From contig NZ_LGQW01000015.1 in the NCBI RefSeq assembly GCF_003116035.1, forward strand, positions 392,763-456,762: a DNA stretch of 64,000 nt, in the 5' to 3' direction. Positions 29,786-38,656 of this stretch are shown one piece after another (the first letter of the stretch is position 1; every line of letters starts with the position of its first letter). Under the pieces are notes generated by a model. It was given only the letters and a program-made list of their open reading frames with translations. It searched no databases and was not told the DNA's origin. This DNA comes from Azospirillum sp. TSH64. Lineage in GTDB: Bacteria > Pseudomonadota > Alphaproteobacteria > Azospirillales > Azospirillaceae. The translations under genes were made by a program, and so were the position numbers.

Positions 29786-29977
29786 TTACGACGACGGGCC
29801 GGTCTTGGCCTCTCCGGCGACGGCGAAATGCTCGGGCTCGATCTCGTTCACCATGATGCGCACGCTTTCACGCGGCGCGCCGAGGGTACGGTGGATCGCC
29901 TCCGTGACCTCGCGGTACATCGCGGCCTTCTTCTCCTGCGACCGGCCCTTGATCAGGGTGATGTTGACGATAGGCAT
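29786..29977 (-). CDS. 4-oxalocrotonate tautomerase-family protein
   Basis: Small tautomerase of 63 residues. After Met removal the N-terminal catalytic Pro is exposed (PIVNITLIKGRSQEKK). The Arg in GRS matches Arg11 of 4-OT, and a second Arg lies near residue 38-39 (ESVRIMVNE). It isomerises enol/keto acids, often in aromatic meta-cleavage pathways. The ribosome site AGGGAGAGGAACC before ATG is strong, which fixes the start; the longer frame to 30034 would overlap the IclR gene. It lies 40 bases after the IclR stop. Confidence 0.92.
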   Translation of the reverse strand: MPIVNITLIKGRSQEKKAAMYREVTEAIHRTLGAPRESVRIMVNEIEPEHFAVAGEAKTGPSS

Positions 29978-30017
29978 GGTTCCTCTCCCTTCGGATCGAT
30001 TGTGAGTGTCGAGACGG

Positions 30018-30854
30018 TCATTTCCCCACGACATGCGCGACGGAGCGGAGGCTGCCGAGCTGGTAGGGCATCAGCTTCGCCACCCGGACCAGCTCCTCGC
30101 CGATGCCGGCGATCCTGGCCTCGTCCATGTCGCGGGAATGCCCGGTCACCACCAGACAGCCGACATGGCCGTTGTTCCAGGTGGGGATGTTGGCCGCGAT
30201 GGCGGTCAGGCCGACATGGTGTTCGTCATGTGCCACCACATAGCCCCGCAGGGCGGAGACACGCAGATCCTCGTCCAGCCCGGCGCGGTCGACGATCGTC
30301 TGCGGGGTGTAGACCTTGTAGGGCTCGGGCCCGAGGACGGCGGCACGCTGTTCCGGGTCGAGGCTGAGCAGCAGCGCCTTGCCGGAGCCGGAGCCGTGCA
30401 GCGGCCCCTGGAGCCAGGTGTTGTAGTAGGGCGACAGCGATCCCGGAGCCTGGGCGATGTCGGTCACCATCCGCTCGGTGCTGAGATAGAGGACGAGCAC
30501 CACGGTTTCCCGCAGGTTGCGCGCCAGCTCGATCAGCACGGAGTGCGATTCCCGCCGAAGCTGGTTGATGGGATGCATCAGCGGCAGCGGCAGCAGGCCC
30601 TTGGGCGACGGCGCATAGCGTTTGGAATCGGCCAGGCGGACGACGTAGCCGCTGTCCTCCAGCGTGCGCAGCAGGCGCAGCGTCGTGCTCTGGTCCAGAC
30701 GGGTCAGCGCCGCGACCTCGCCGAGCATCAGCGGCTGCGGGGCATCGACGATGGCGTCGAGGATCGCCAGCCCGCGGGCGAGCGTGCCGGCCGGTCCTTC
30801 GCGCTCGCCGTCGTTGCCGGCCTTGGTCCGTTCCTCGTCCGCGCTTTTCACCAT
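30018..30854 (-). CDS. IclR-family transcriptional regulator
   Basis: Regulator of 278 residues. A winged helix-turn-helix occupies about residues 25-85 (LARGLAILDAIVDAPQPL, then LTRLDQSTTLRLLRTLED), followed by the IclR effector domain (about 105-270) with GSGSGKALLLSLDPEQRA and GLTAIAANIPTWNNGHVG. It probably controls the surrounding divergent catabolic cluster in response to a pathway acid. ATG at 30854 is chosen; an upstream in-frame ATG at 30959 overlaps the CoA-transferase gene. Its operator may be the palindrome at 33544-33556; that link is inference. Confidence 0.92.
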   Translation of the reverse strand: MVKSADEERTKAGNDGEREGPAGTLARGLAILDAIVDAPQPLMLGEVAALTRLDQSTTLRLLRTLEDSGYVVRLADSKRYAPSPKGLLPLPLMHPINQLRRESHSVLIELARNLRETVVLVLYLSTERMVTDIAQAPGSLSPYYNTWLQGPLHGSGSGKALLLSLDPEQRAAVLGPEPYKVYTPQTIVDRAGLDEDLRVSALRGYVVAHDEHHVGLTAIAANIPTWNNGHVGCLVVTGHSRDMDEARIAGIGEELVRVAKLMPYQLGSLRSVAHVVGK

Positions 30855-30955
30855 GGCTGTGCCCTGTGTCGTTGTCCTGCCGTGAGACTGGGCGGCAGGC
30901 CGGCCCAGCCGTCGGACCTGTGCTCTCCCGGAAGATGTGTCAAGGTTTTTGCGTG

Positions 30956-32170
30956 TCATGGGGTCGGACCGGCTCCCGGCCGGCGCTCCAGCCACTGCTT
31001 TGCGATCTCCCCGCCGCCTTCACCCTGGGCGGGGGGACGACCGGGCGGCGGCAGGCCATCCTCGAACTTCACCGGATAACCGACGACGCGAATCGGTCCG
31101 CCGCCCGCGGTCTCGAAGCTGTGGAGCAGGTTGCGCCCCGCGACCTGATCGGAGGCAAGCGCCTGGACGACGGAGCGCACCGCGCCGGCGGGCAGGCTGC
31201 GGGCTGCGAGCCGCTCCATCCAGTGGGCGCGGGGCCGCTCGCGGAACCGGGCGGCGAGCCGCCGGCTGAGCAGGACGCGGTTGGCGACGCGGTCGGCGTT
31301 GGTGCGGAAGGCCGGATCGTCGCGCATCGCGATGTCCTCGAGCACGGATTCGCACAGCGTGCGGAACTGCCGGTCGTTGCCGATGGCGAGCACGAACGGC
31401 CCGTCGGACGTCTCGAACACCTCGTAGGGCACGACGTTGGGATGGGCATTGCCGTAGCGCCGGGATTCCGCCCCGGTGGCGAGGGCTCCGGCGGCGACAT
31501 TGGCCATCGCCGCCAGCTGGCAGTCGAACAGTGCCACGTCGAGGAACTGTCCGCGCCCCGTCCGCTGGCGGCCGAGCAGGGCGGCCAGGATCGCCTGCGA
31601 GGCATAGAGGCCCGAGAAGAGATCGGAGACGGCGACGCCGACCTTGGTCGGCGGCCCGTCGGGGAATCCGGTCACCGACATCAGGCCGGTCTCGCCCTGG
31701 ATGACGAAGTCATAGCCGGCGCGGGCCGCTTCCGGCCCCGTCCGGCCATAGCCGGAGACCGAGCAATAGATCAGGGCCGGGTTGACCGGCTTCAGGTCGT
31801 CATAGCCGAGCCTGAAGCGGTCGAGGGTGCCGAGCTTGAAGTTTTCGATCAGGACATCGGCCTCGGCGGCCAGATCGCGGATAAGGCGCTGGCCCTCGGC
31901 GCTCTTGAGGTCGACGGTCAGGCTGTGCTTCGACCGGTTGGCGCAGGTGTAGTAGGCGGCCAGATCGCCCATGTAGGGCGGACCCCAGCTCCGGGTCTCG
32001 TCCCCGTCGCCGGGGCTCTCGATCTTCAGGACCTGCGCGCCCAGGTCGGCCAGGCACTGGGTGCACCAGGGACCGGCCAGGACACGGGAAAGGTCGAGGA
32101 CGCGGATGCCGTGGAGGGGTCCCAGGGAGCGGGCCGCATCCGGCGCCGCGCCGCCATCGAACACTGTCAT
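30956..32170 (-). CDS. CaiB/BaiF (class III) CoA-transferase
   Basis: CoA-transferase of 404 residues. N-terminal GIRVLDLSRVLAGPWCTQ and the CoA-site NRSKHSLTVDLKSAEGQR are characteristic. The catalytic Asp is in RAGYDFVIQGETGLMS (about residue 165). It moves CoA between carboxylic acids, activating the pathway substrate without ATP. ATG at 32170 has GAAGAA just upstream; an earlier in-frame ATG at 32230 would add 20 basic residues. It belongs with the acyl-CoA dehydrogenases and hydratase of the plus arm. Confidence 0.93.
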   Translation of the reverse strand: MTVFDGGAAPDAARSLGPLHGIRVLDLSRVLAGPWCTQCLADLGAQVLKIESPGDGDETRSWGPPYMGDLAAYYTCANRSKHSLTVDLKSAEGQRLIRDLAAEADVLIENFKLGTLDRFRLGYDDLKPVNPALIYCSVSGYGRTGPEAARAGYDFVIQGETGLMSVTGFPDGPPTKVGVAVSDLFSGLYASQAILAALLGRQRTGRGQFLDVALFDCQLAAMANVAAGALATGAESRRYGNAHPNVVPYEVFETSDGPFVLAIGNDRQFRTLCESVLEDIAMRDDPAFRTNADRVANRVLLSRRLAARFRERPRAHWMERLAARSLPAGAVRSVVQALASDQVAGRNLLHSFETAGGGPIRVVGYPVKFEDGLPPPGRPPAQGEGGGEIAKQWLERRPGAGPTP

Positions 32171-32267
32171 TTCTTCGATCCATACTCGTCTGTGGCCGTG
32201 GCCCGATGCGGCCCGTTTGCGCTGCGCCATGGCTACTGCCCCTGTGGCCGCTGCCCCGTGGCCGCTG

Positions 32268-33359
32268 TCAGAGCGCGGCGCGCATCGGGTCCAGGCGGTC
32301 CCAATCGAAGGTGAAGCCGACGCCGGGGCGATCCGGCACCAGGATGGTGCCGTCCGTCTCGACGGCCATCGCCTCGCGGAACAGCGGCCCGAACCACGGC
32401 ATGTGTTCGGCATGGATGGCGCCGGCCGACGACGCCACCAGATGCAGGCTGTGTTCGGTGAAGATGTGGGGCGAGAAGGGCACGTCGTGCGCCGCCATCA
32501 GCCCGATTGCCTTGCGGAACTCGGTGTAGCCGCCCATGCGTTGCAGGTCGGGCATCAGGATGTCGGCGGCGCGGGCCTGGATCTGCCGTTTCAGGCCGTA
32601 GCGCGTGTATTCGGTCTCGCCGCTGGCGATCGGGGTGTCGAGCGCCGCCGCCAGGGCGGCGCTTCCCTCGTCGTTCCAGGTCGGGACGGGTTCCTCGAAC
32701 CACACCAGCTCGAACGCCTCCAGCGCGCGGCCGAGCCGCAGGGCATGGGCCGGAGTGAGTCCCTGGTTGGCGTCCACCATCAGGCCGATGTCCGGCCCGA
32801 TGGCGTCGCGCACCGCCTCGATGCGGGCGATGTCGTCCTGCCAGCGCGGCGAGCCGAGGCGCAGCTTCATCGCCTTGAAGCCCTGGTCGACGAAGGCCCG
32901 CGCCTCCTGCCGCAGTTCGTCCAGGCCGGAGGACAGCCACAGGCCGCCGCTGGCATAGACCGGCACGCGGTCGCGGTGGGCGCCGAACAGCCGGTAGAGC
33001 GGCTGGTTCGCCACCTTGCCGATGATGTCCCAGCAGGCGACGTCGATGGGCGTCATGGCATGCAGGGCCAGCCCCGCCTGCCCGCAGAAATTCAGATGGC
33101 GGAACAGGTCGGACCACAGGGCTTCGACCTGGAAGGGATCGCGGCCGATCAGCTTCGGCTTCAGGCTGGCCGCCAGCTGGGCGATGGAGCGCAGGCGGTC
33201 GATGCCGAAGCAGAAGCCATACCCCTCGCCCGACACCCCTTCGTCGGTCCTGACGGTCAACAGCAGGCAAGACACCGTGCTGATCTCGTGGATCGCGGTG
33301 CGCAGCGGCCGGTCCAGTTGCAGGTCGACCGCGGCCAGTTCGATGTCGGAGATGCGCAA
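32268..33359 (-). CDS. Enolase-superfamily protein, mandelate racemase/muconate lactonizing type (1)
   Basis: Member of the mandelate racemase subgroup, about 363 residues. The catalytic Lys region KAMKLRLG lies near 160. Metal ligands are Asp in MVDANQG, Glu in WFEEPVP and Glu in SGETEYT. The His/Asp dyad is present: Asp in LMPDLQRMGG and His in FSPHIFTEHS. It abstracts a proton alpha to a carboxylate, giving racemisation or dehydration of a hydroxy acid. TTG at 33359 is preferred: GGGAGG sits eight bases before it and it gives the normal MRISDIEL start. An in-frame ATG at 33395 lacks a ribosome site. It is the first gene of the minus arm. Confidence 0.88.
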   Translation of the reverse strand: MRISDIELAAVDLQLDRPLRTAIHEISTVSCLLLTVRTDEGVSGEGYGFCFGIDRLRSIAQLAASLKPKLIGRDPFQVEALWSDLFRHLNFCGQAGLALHAMTPIDVACWDIIGKVANQPLYRLFGAHRDRVPVYASGGLWLSSGLDELRQEARAFVDQGFKAMKLRLGSPRWQDDIARIEAVRDAIGPDIGLMVDANQGLTPAHALRLGRALEAFELVWFEEPVPTWNDEGSAALAAALDTPIASGETEYTRYGLKRQIQARAADILMPDLQRMGGYTEFRKAIGLMAAHDVPFSPHIFTEHSLHLVASSAGAIHAEHMPWFGPLFREAMAVETDGTILVPDRPGVGFTFDWDRLDPMRAAL

Positions 33360-33801
33360 AGCCCTGCCTCCCGCCTGCCGCGGCCCCCGTCTCATGAGAA
33401 GGGTGCGGACAGTTCACGATGGTGATTGTTCTTGGGACGCATCGTCGCGCCTGATGACGTAAGTTGCAACAGTTTTTTCATTCAGTGCATAGTTCATATC
33501 AAAATACGCCGCTCACCCACATCGTTCCGGCGTGCCGATCACTGGGAACCGTTCCCCAACCGGTGAGGATCGGCCCTTTGCATCGACTTCGCCAGAGCTG
33601 GGACCGGCGAAACTTCGCACGAATTTCCCGTCAACCGGCAAAAAAGCGGTGTTTGGAACCCAACCACAACCGGGAATGGCTTCTTCTGCCCCTTCGACAT
33701 CTTCCGACAAAAAAATGGCGCGGAATGAAAAATGTCTTGCGAAATAATGTTGGGCTCGGAGATGATCAGTCTAAAGCACGATACATAAGAAGGGAGGAAC
33801 C
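33360..33801. promoter_or_regulatory. Divergent control region of the block D catabolic cluster
   Basis: Gene-free 442 bases between the divergent enolase-like and binding-protein genes. It is less GC-rich than its flanks (for example 33465-33515 and 33715-33790). It must hold promoters for both arms. An exact palindrome at 33544-33556 and an 8-base palindrome GTTGCAAC at 33463-33470 are candidate operators. Short ORFs here have no ribosome site or family resemblance. Confidence 0.55.
33544..33556. promoter_or_regulatory. Palindrome GGGAAC-C-GTTCCC, candidate IclR operator
   Basis: Arms GGGAAC (33544-33549) and GTTCCC (33551-33556) are exact complements around one base. The palindrome is nested in a wider imperfect dyad CCGATC (33535-33540) and GATCGG (33568-33573). 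Its place in the divergent promoter region suggests an operator for the IclR regulator. Confidence 0.4.
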
Positions 33802-35010
33802 ATGACCACCGACCGGATTCCCGCCAGGATGCACCGCGGCCCCGCAACCGTGAGCGCCGCGGGCCTCGCCCTGGCGGTCGGCCTGTTCGCCGGTACCGCC
33901 GGGGCCGACACGACGCCGGTGAAGATCGGCTGGCTGTCCTCGCTGACCGGCCCGCTGTCGTCGGCGGCCGTCGCCGAGAACCAGGGCGTCAAGTTTGCCG
34001 TCGACGAGATCAACAAGGCCGGCGGCATCGACGGGCGGAAGATCGAGCTGATCACCCGCGACACCGCCGGCGATCCGACCAAGGCGGTCAATTTCGCGCA
34101 GCAGCTCGTGCTCAGCGAGAAGGTGGACTTCGTCATCGGCCCGGTGAATTCCGGCGAATCGCTCGCCACCGTTCCCATCCTCGCCCGTGCCGGCGTGCCG
34201 AACATCATCATCGGCACGGTGGACGAGCTGACCGATCCGCAGAAATACCCGCGCGCCTTCCGGGCCATCGCCACCAACGAGCAGTGGATCGGCAGCGCCA
34301 ACGACTATGCCATCAAGACGCTGAAGCGCAGCAAGGTGGCGATCATCGGCGACACCACCGGCTACGGCACCTCCAGCGCCAAGAAGGCCGAGGCGCTGCT
34401 GGCCGATGCTGGGATCAAGCCGGTCTACAGCGTGCTGATCGACGCCAACAAGACCGACCTGACCGACGAGATGACCAAGGCGCGGGCCGCCGGGGCCGAC
34501 GTCGTCATGCCATGGTCGGCCGCCACCGGCCTGCTCGCCCGCGTGCTGAACGCGCGGGGCAACATGCAGTGGGACGTGCCGGTCGTCGGCCATCCGGCCA
34601 TCATGGGCCTCCCGATCAAGGATCTGCTGAACAAGCCGGAATACTGGGAGCAGACCTATGCCGCCGGCTACAGCAGCACGACCTACGGTGTGGACGGCAA
34701 GCTTCCCGGCCCGACCACCGCGCTGATGGACAAGATGCGGCCGGAGTTCGGCGGCACCATCAACTTCACCTTCTGGTGGGTCACGCTGGGCTACGACACC
34801 GTCAAGATCATCGAGCATGCGGTGAAGACGGCGGGATCGACCGACAAGGCCGCCGTCCAGAAGGCTTTGGAGAGCACCCAGAACCTCAAGGGCACCTATG
34901 CCGATTACAGCTGGGGCCCGAAGCAGCGCAACGGCTTCCCCGACTCCGGCATCGTGATCAACAAGGCCAACACCTTCAAGGACGGCAGCTTCGAGGCCGC
35001 CCCGCACTGA
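33802..35010 (+). CDS. HAAT-family ABC substrate-binding protein
   Basis: Periplasmic binding protein of 402 residues with a signal peptide of about 35 residues (GLALAVGLFAGTAGA-D). The mature start is VKIGWLSSLTGPLSSAAVAE, and the ligand-lobe blocks GVKFAVDEINKAGGIDGRKI and TAGDPTKAVNFAQQLV are typical of LivJ-like proteins that often bind aromatic or carboxylic acids in catabolic loci. A strong AAGGGAGGAACC precedes ATG. It is the first gene of the plus arm, 144 bases ahead of livH. Confidence 0.95.
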   Translation: MTTDRIPARMHRGPATVSAAGLALAVGLFAGTAGADTTPVKIGWLSSLTGPLSSAAVAENQGVKFAVDEINKAGGIDGRKIELITRDTAGDPTKAVNFAQQLVLSEKVDFVIGPVNSGESLATVPILARAGVPNIIIGTVDELTDPQKYPRAFRAIATNEQWIGSANDYAIKTLKRSKVAIIGDTTGYGTSSAKKAEALLADAGIKPVYSVLIDANKTDLTDEMTKARAAGADVVMPWSAATGLLARVLNARGNMQWDVPVVGHPAIMGLPIKDLLNKPEYWEQTYAAGYSSTTYGVDGKLPGPTTALMDKMRPEFGGTINFTFWWVTLGYDTVKIIEHAVKTAGSTDKAAVQKALESTQNLKGTYADYSWGPKQRNGFPDSGIVINKANTFKDGSFEAAPH

Positions 35011-35061
35011 CCCGGCCGAGCCGGCCACGCCGGCTAGGACTTGAGGCTTCACGGCCCCGGC

Positions 35062-35085
35062 GCGGGCCGGCGACCGGCGGCCCGC
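35062..35085 (+). repeat. Intercistronic hairpin between binding protein and permease
   Basis: GCGGGCC (35062-35068) and GGCCCGC (35079-35085) form a GC-rich stem without a T-tract, in the 143-base gap after the binding-protein stop. Such hairpins commonly stabilise the upstream message so that binding protein outnumbers permease. That role is inferred. Confidence 0.45.
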
Positions 35086-35153
35086 ATCGGGCCGCAAGGT
35101 CTGCATTCGCGCCGTCTTGCAATTCCGCAGCAATTCACAAACGGATGGGCAGC

Positions 35154-36014
35154 ATGCTTACCGTTCTGGTGTCGGGGCTGGCGATCGGCGCGCTCTACGC
35201 GGCGACGGGCCTCGCCTACAACATCATGTTCTCGACCTCCAAGGTCCTGAGCGTGACGACCGGCCACATCTGCATGCTTGGCGGTGTCTTCGGCGCCTAC
35301 TTCATGCTCGATCTCGGGCTTCCGGCGCCGGTGGCGCTGGTCGGGGCGGTGCTGGTCGGGGCGGCCTTCGGCCTGCTGACCGAAGTCATCGCCATCCGCC
35401 GCGTCCTCGCCCGCTCCGACGAGCATCTCTGGCTGCTCAGCACGCTGGCGCTGGCGACGATGGTGCAGCAGGCAGTCGGCCTGTGGTGGGGCACCGAGCC
35501 CCGCCCGTTCCCGCGGCTGGCCGACCAGGATTTCACGGCCGGCGTGCTGGACCAGAAATACTGGCTGCCGATCGCGGCGGTGGTCGCCATGGCGCTCGGG
35601 CTCGAATTCTTCTACCGGCGGACGATGTACGGCAAGGTGTTCCAGGCCGTGTCGGAGGACGCCTTCGCCGCCCGCGCCCGCGGCATCGCCACCGACCGCA
35701 CCCGCGCCCTGTCCTTCGCCATCGCCGGCGCGCTCGGCGGGCTGGCCGGCTTCGCGGCGGGGCAGCTGACCTTCGCCTTCTTCGCGCTCGGCCTCACCCT
35801 CACGCTCTACGGCTTCATCGCGCTGGCGGTGGGCGGGCTGGGCAGCAATGTCGGCGCGCTCGTCGGCGGCGTCGCGCTGGGCCTGTTCCAGACGCTCGCG
35901 ACCTACCTGTTCGGCGGCGAATACCAGCAGACGATCGCGGTCGGCCTGCTGATGGTCGTGCTCCTGGTCAAACCCGAAGGTCTCTTCGGCTCCAAGAAGG
36001 TCCGCCCGGTATGA
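35154..36014 (+). CDS. HAAT ABC permease LivH type
   Basis: Inner-membrane permease of 286 residues. The usual LivH block NFAHGxxxMLGAY is replaced by VTTGHICMLGGVFGAYFM, keeping the overall pattern but not the Asn-Phe-Ala. Later GFIALAVGGLGSNVGALVGG is the standard LivH cytoplasmic loop. ATG at 35154 follows GGATGGGC; an in-frame ATG at 35145 would add three residues. The stop overlaps livM (ATGA). Confidence 0.93.
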   Translation: MLTVLVSGLAIGALYAATGLAYNIMFSTSKVLSVTTGHICMLGGVFGAYFMLDLGLPAPVALVGAVLVGAAFGLLTEVIAIRRVLARSDEHLWLLSTLALATMVQQAVGLWWGTEPRPFPRLADQDFTAGVLDQKYWLPIAAVVAMALGLEFFYRRTMYGKVFQAVSEDAFAARARGIATDRTRALSFAIAGALGGLAGFAAGQLTFAFFALGLTLTLYGFIALAVGGLGSNVGALVGGVALGLFQTLATYLFGGEYQQTIAVGLLMVVLLVKPEGLFGSKKVRPV

Positions 36015-37045
36015 CGACATCCTCCCTTCCGCGCCTCGGGACGCTCGCCGTCGGCGGCATCCTGGCGGTGACCCTGCCATTCTGGGTCGGCGACTTCTAC
36101 CAGCTCCACCTCGCGGCGCTGATCGGCGTCTACTGGGTGCTGATCTCCGGACTCAATCTGGTGGTCGGCTACACCGGCCAGCTGTCCATCGGCCATGTCG
36201 GGCTGCTGTCCATCGGCTCCTACGCCTTCGCCATCCTCGTCGGGCGCTACGGCGTCGACCCGCTGCTGACGCTGGCGCTGGCCGGGGGCTTGGGCGGGCT
36301 CTGCGGCTTCCTGCTGGGCCTGCCGTCGCTGCGCCTTCCCGGCTTCTATTTCGCCATGGCGACGATGGCCTTCGCCCTGATCATGGCGGAGCTGTCGCTG
36401 GCCCAGGGCGACCTGACCGGCGGCGGCGCCGGGCTTCCGGTGCCGGGCTTCGCCGCACCCTTCGACACGCCGACCGGCTTCTACTGGCTGGTGCTGCTGG
36501 TCGCGGCGCTGATCACCTGGATGACGTGGAACGTCGCCCGGCTGATGTGGGGCAGGGGGCTGATCGCGCTGCGCGACAGCGAGGTGGCCGCCGCCGCGGT
36601 GGGGGTGCCGATCTTCCGGCTGAAGCTCACCGTCTTCACCTTCAGCGGGGTCACCGCCGGGATCGGCGGCGCGCTGTTCGCCTCGCTGCAGAGCTACATC
36701 ACGCCGGAGACCTTCGTCTTCGAGCTGGGGCTGTTCTTCTTCGTCTGCATCATCATCGGCGGCCGCGGCAGCATTCTCGGCCCCTTCGTCGGCACGGTGG
36801 TCCTGACCGCCCTGCCGGAGATGGTGGCGCCGCTCGCCAAGCTCGGCAACTTCTTCTACGGGCTGCTGCTGCTGGCGGTGGTGCTGGTGGTGCCGGAGGG
36901 CATCGGCCACGTCATCAAGTCGGTCATGGCCCGTCTGCAGAAGAAAGGTCCGGAACCGAAGGGCCTCCAGCCCGACATCGGCCGCCTGGCCGCCGCCGTC
37001 CGGCGGGGCATGCGACAGGACATCCAACGGGGGCACGCATCATGA
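36011..37045 (+). CDS. HAAT ABC permease LivM type
   Basis: Inner-membrane permease of 344 residues with the LivM block GYTGQLSIGHVGLLSIGSYA (about residues 50-69), FYFAMATMAFALIMAELSLA, and the ATPase-contact loop around DSEVAAAAVGVPIFRLKLTV. A charged C-terminal tail of about 40 residues extends beyond the last helix. It overlaps livH at the start and livG at the end by four bases each, so the four genes are translated in sequence. Confidence 0.95.
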   Translation: MTTSSLPRLGTLAVGGILAVTLPFWVGDFYQLHLAALIGVYWVLISGLNLVVGYTGQLSIGHVGLLSIGSYAFAILVGRYGVDPLLTLALAGGLGGLCGFLLGLPSLRLPGFYFAMATMAFALIMAELSLAQGDLTGGGAGLPVPGFAAPFDTPTGFYWLVLLVAALITWMTWNVARLMWGRGLIALRDSEVAAAAVGVPIFRLKLTVFTFSGVTAGIGGALFASLQSYITPETFVFELGLFFFVCIIIGGRGSILGPFVGTVVLTALPEMVAPLAKLGNFFYGLLLLAVVLVVPEGIGHVIKSVMARLQKKGPEPKGLQPDIGRLAAAVRRGMRQDIQRGHAS

Positions 37046-37797
37046 GCACGCTGGTTGCCGACACAGTGAGCAAGCGCTTCGGCGGCGTGACGGCGCTCAG
37101 CAACGTGTCGCTCGAATTGCGGGAAGGCGAAATCCACGGCCTGATCGGCCCGAACGGCAGCGGCAAGACGACCCTGCTCAACCTGCTGACCGGCTATTAC
37201 CAAGTCGACGAGGGCGACATCCGGCTGGACGGGGAGTCGCTGGCGCGCTCGCCGGTGCAGCAGCGCCCGCGCGTCGGCGTCGCCCGCACCTTCCAGAAGC
37301 CCCGCCTGCTCGGCAGCCTCAGCGTGCTCGACAACGCGATGCTGGGCGGCTGGTGCGAGACCCGCGCCGGCTTCCTGGAGACCGCCCTGGCGCTGCCGCG
37401 CGCCCGCCGGGAGGAGCGCGCGCTGCGCGACCGGGCGGAGGAGCTGCTGCACGGCGTCGGGCTCGGCTATGCCATCCATCGCCGGGCGAGCCTGCTCGAC
37501 CATGCCGAGCAGCGTTTCCTGGAGATCGCCCGCGGGCTGGTCATGCGCGCCCGCTTCATCCTGCTCGACGAGCCGGCCGGCGGCCTGACGGAGGGGGAGA
37601 TCGAGCATCTCGCCAGCATCGTCACGGCACTCCGCGACGCCGGGATCGGCGTCCTGCTGGTCGAGCACCACACCGACTTCGTGTTCAGCGTGTGCGACCG
37701 CGTCACCACGCTGAATCTGGGGCGCATGATCAAGCACGCCACGCCGGCCGAGGTGCGCAGCGATCCCGAAGTCATCCGCGTCTATCTGGGAGCGTGA
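37042..37797 (+). CDS. HAAT ABC ATP-binding protein LivG type
   Basis: ATPase of 251 residues. Walker A is GPNGSGKTT, Q-loop VARTFQKPRLLGSLSVLDN, Walker B ILLDEPAGGL and switch His LVEHHTDF. The signature position reads LLDHAEQRFLEIARGL: the glycine of LSGGQ/SYGEQ has become Ala and the Tyr has become His. The partner LivF keeps a full LSGGQ, so one composite ATP site is probably weak. Confidence 0.94.
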   Translation: MSTLVADTVSKRFGGVTALSNVSLELREGEIHGLIGPNGSGKTTLLNLLTGYYQVDEGDIRLDGESLARSPVQQRPRVGVARTFQKPRLLGSLSVLDNAMLGGWCETRAGFLETALALPRARREERALRDRAEELLHGVGLGYAIHRRASLLDHAEQRFLEIARGLVMRARFILLDEPAGGLTEGEIEHLASIVTALRDAGIGVLLVEHHTDFVFSVCDRVTTLNLGRMIKHATPAEVRSDPEVIRVYLGA

Positions 37798-37798
37798 G

Positions 37799-38542
37799 AT
37801 GCACATGGGCACAGTCAATCGACCCAATCAGATCCTGCTCGACGTGGCGGACCTGCATGTCGCCTACGGCAAGGCCGAGGTGGTGCACGGCGCCTCCTTC
37901 CGGGTGCATGGCGGCGAGTTCGTCGTCCTGCTCGGGCGCAACGGCGCCGGCAAGAGCACGATGCTGCACGCCATCTCCGGCCTGATCCCGAAGAAGGCCG
38001 GGCGCGTCACCATGGCGGGGGCGGAGATCGGTGCGGCAACGCCGCGCGACATCGTGCGCTCCGGCGTCGTCCAGGTGCTGGAGGGACACCGGGTGTTCGG
38101 CGGCCTGTCGGTCGAGGACAACCTGCTCCTCGGCACCTATGCGCGGGCGTCGCGCGGCGACCGCTCCAAGCTCGACCGTATCTACAGCCTGTTCCCGGAA
38201 CTGGCGGAGCGCCGGACCCAGCAGGCGTCGCGCCTCAGCGGCGGCCAGCAGCAGATCCTGGCGGTCGGGCAGGGGGTGATCGGCGATCCCAAGCTGCTGA
38301 TCCTTGACGAGCCGTCGGGCGGGCTGGCGCCCATCGTCATCGACCGCATCCTCGACGTCGCCAGCGACCTCTGCAAGGGCGGCATGGCGATCCTGCTGGT
38401 CGAACAGCTGGTGGAGAAGGCGCTGCGCCACGCCGACTATTGCTACCTCACGGAAACCGGGCGGATCGTCGGGGCGGGCACGCCGTCCGAAATCCAGAGC
38501 AGCGACCTGTTGCAGCGCGTCTATCTCGGCGGCGCGCACTGA
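37799..38542 (+). CDS. HAAT ABC ATP-binding protein LivF type
   Basis: ATPase of 247 residues with Walker A GRNGAGKST, signature RLSGGQQQILAVGQGV, Walker B LLILDEPSGGLAP and LivF stretch VLEGHRVFGGLSVEDN. ATG at 37799 starts one base after the livG stop; ATG at 37805 is a possible alternative. It completes a full importer (binding protein, two permeases, two ATPases). Confidence 0.95.
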   Translation: MHMGTVNRPNQILLDVADLHVAYGKAEVVHGASFRVHGGEFVVLLGRNGAGKSTMLHAISGLIPKKAGRVTMAGAEIGAATPRDIVRSGVVQVLEGHRVFGGLSVEDNLLLGTYARASRGDRSKLDRIYSLFPELAERRTQQASRLSGGQQQILAVGQGVIGDPKLLILDEPSGGLAPIVIDRILDVASDLCKGGMAILLVEQLVEKALRHADYCYLTETGRIVGAGTPSEIQSSDLLQRVYLGGAH

Positions 38543-38545
38543 TCC

Positions 38546-38599
38546 GGGGAGCGCGGTGGGGCCGACGCCCCGCGATCCCGAGATTCCGCTCCCCAAGCT
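38546..38599 (+). terminator. Complex GC-rich hairpin after livF
   Basis: Outer arms GGGGAGCG (38546-38553) and CGCTCCCC (38587-38594) enclose an inner stem GGGGC/GCCCC (38558-38562, 38567-38571), and CTTTT follows. It may terminate or attenuate transcription between the importer and the catabolic genes downstream. Confidence 0.5.
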
Positions 38600-38656
38600 T
38601 TTGACCCCCTAGATTTTCGCCCCGCGCCGCCGCCCCCTTGCCAGCGAGAGACCATC

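Noticed and set aside
33464..33805. Short open frames on both strands in the divergent promoter gap
   Set aside because: No ribosome sites, no recognisable family features, and base composition unlike the coding neighbours.
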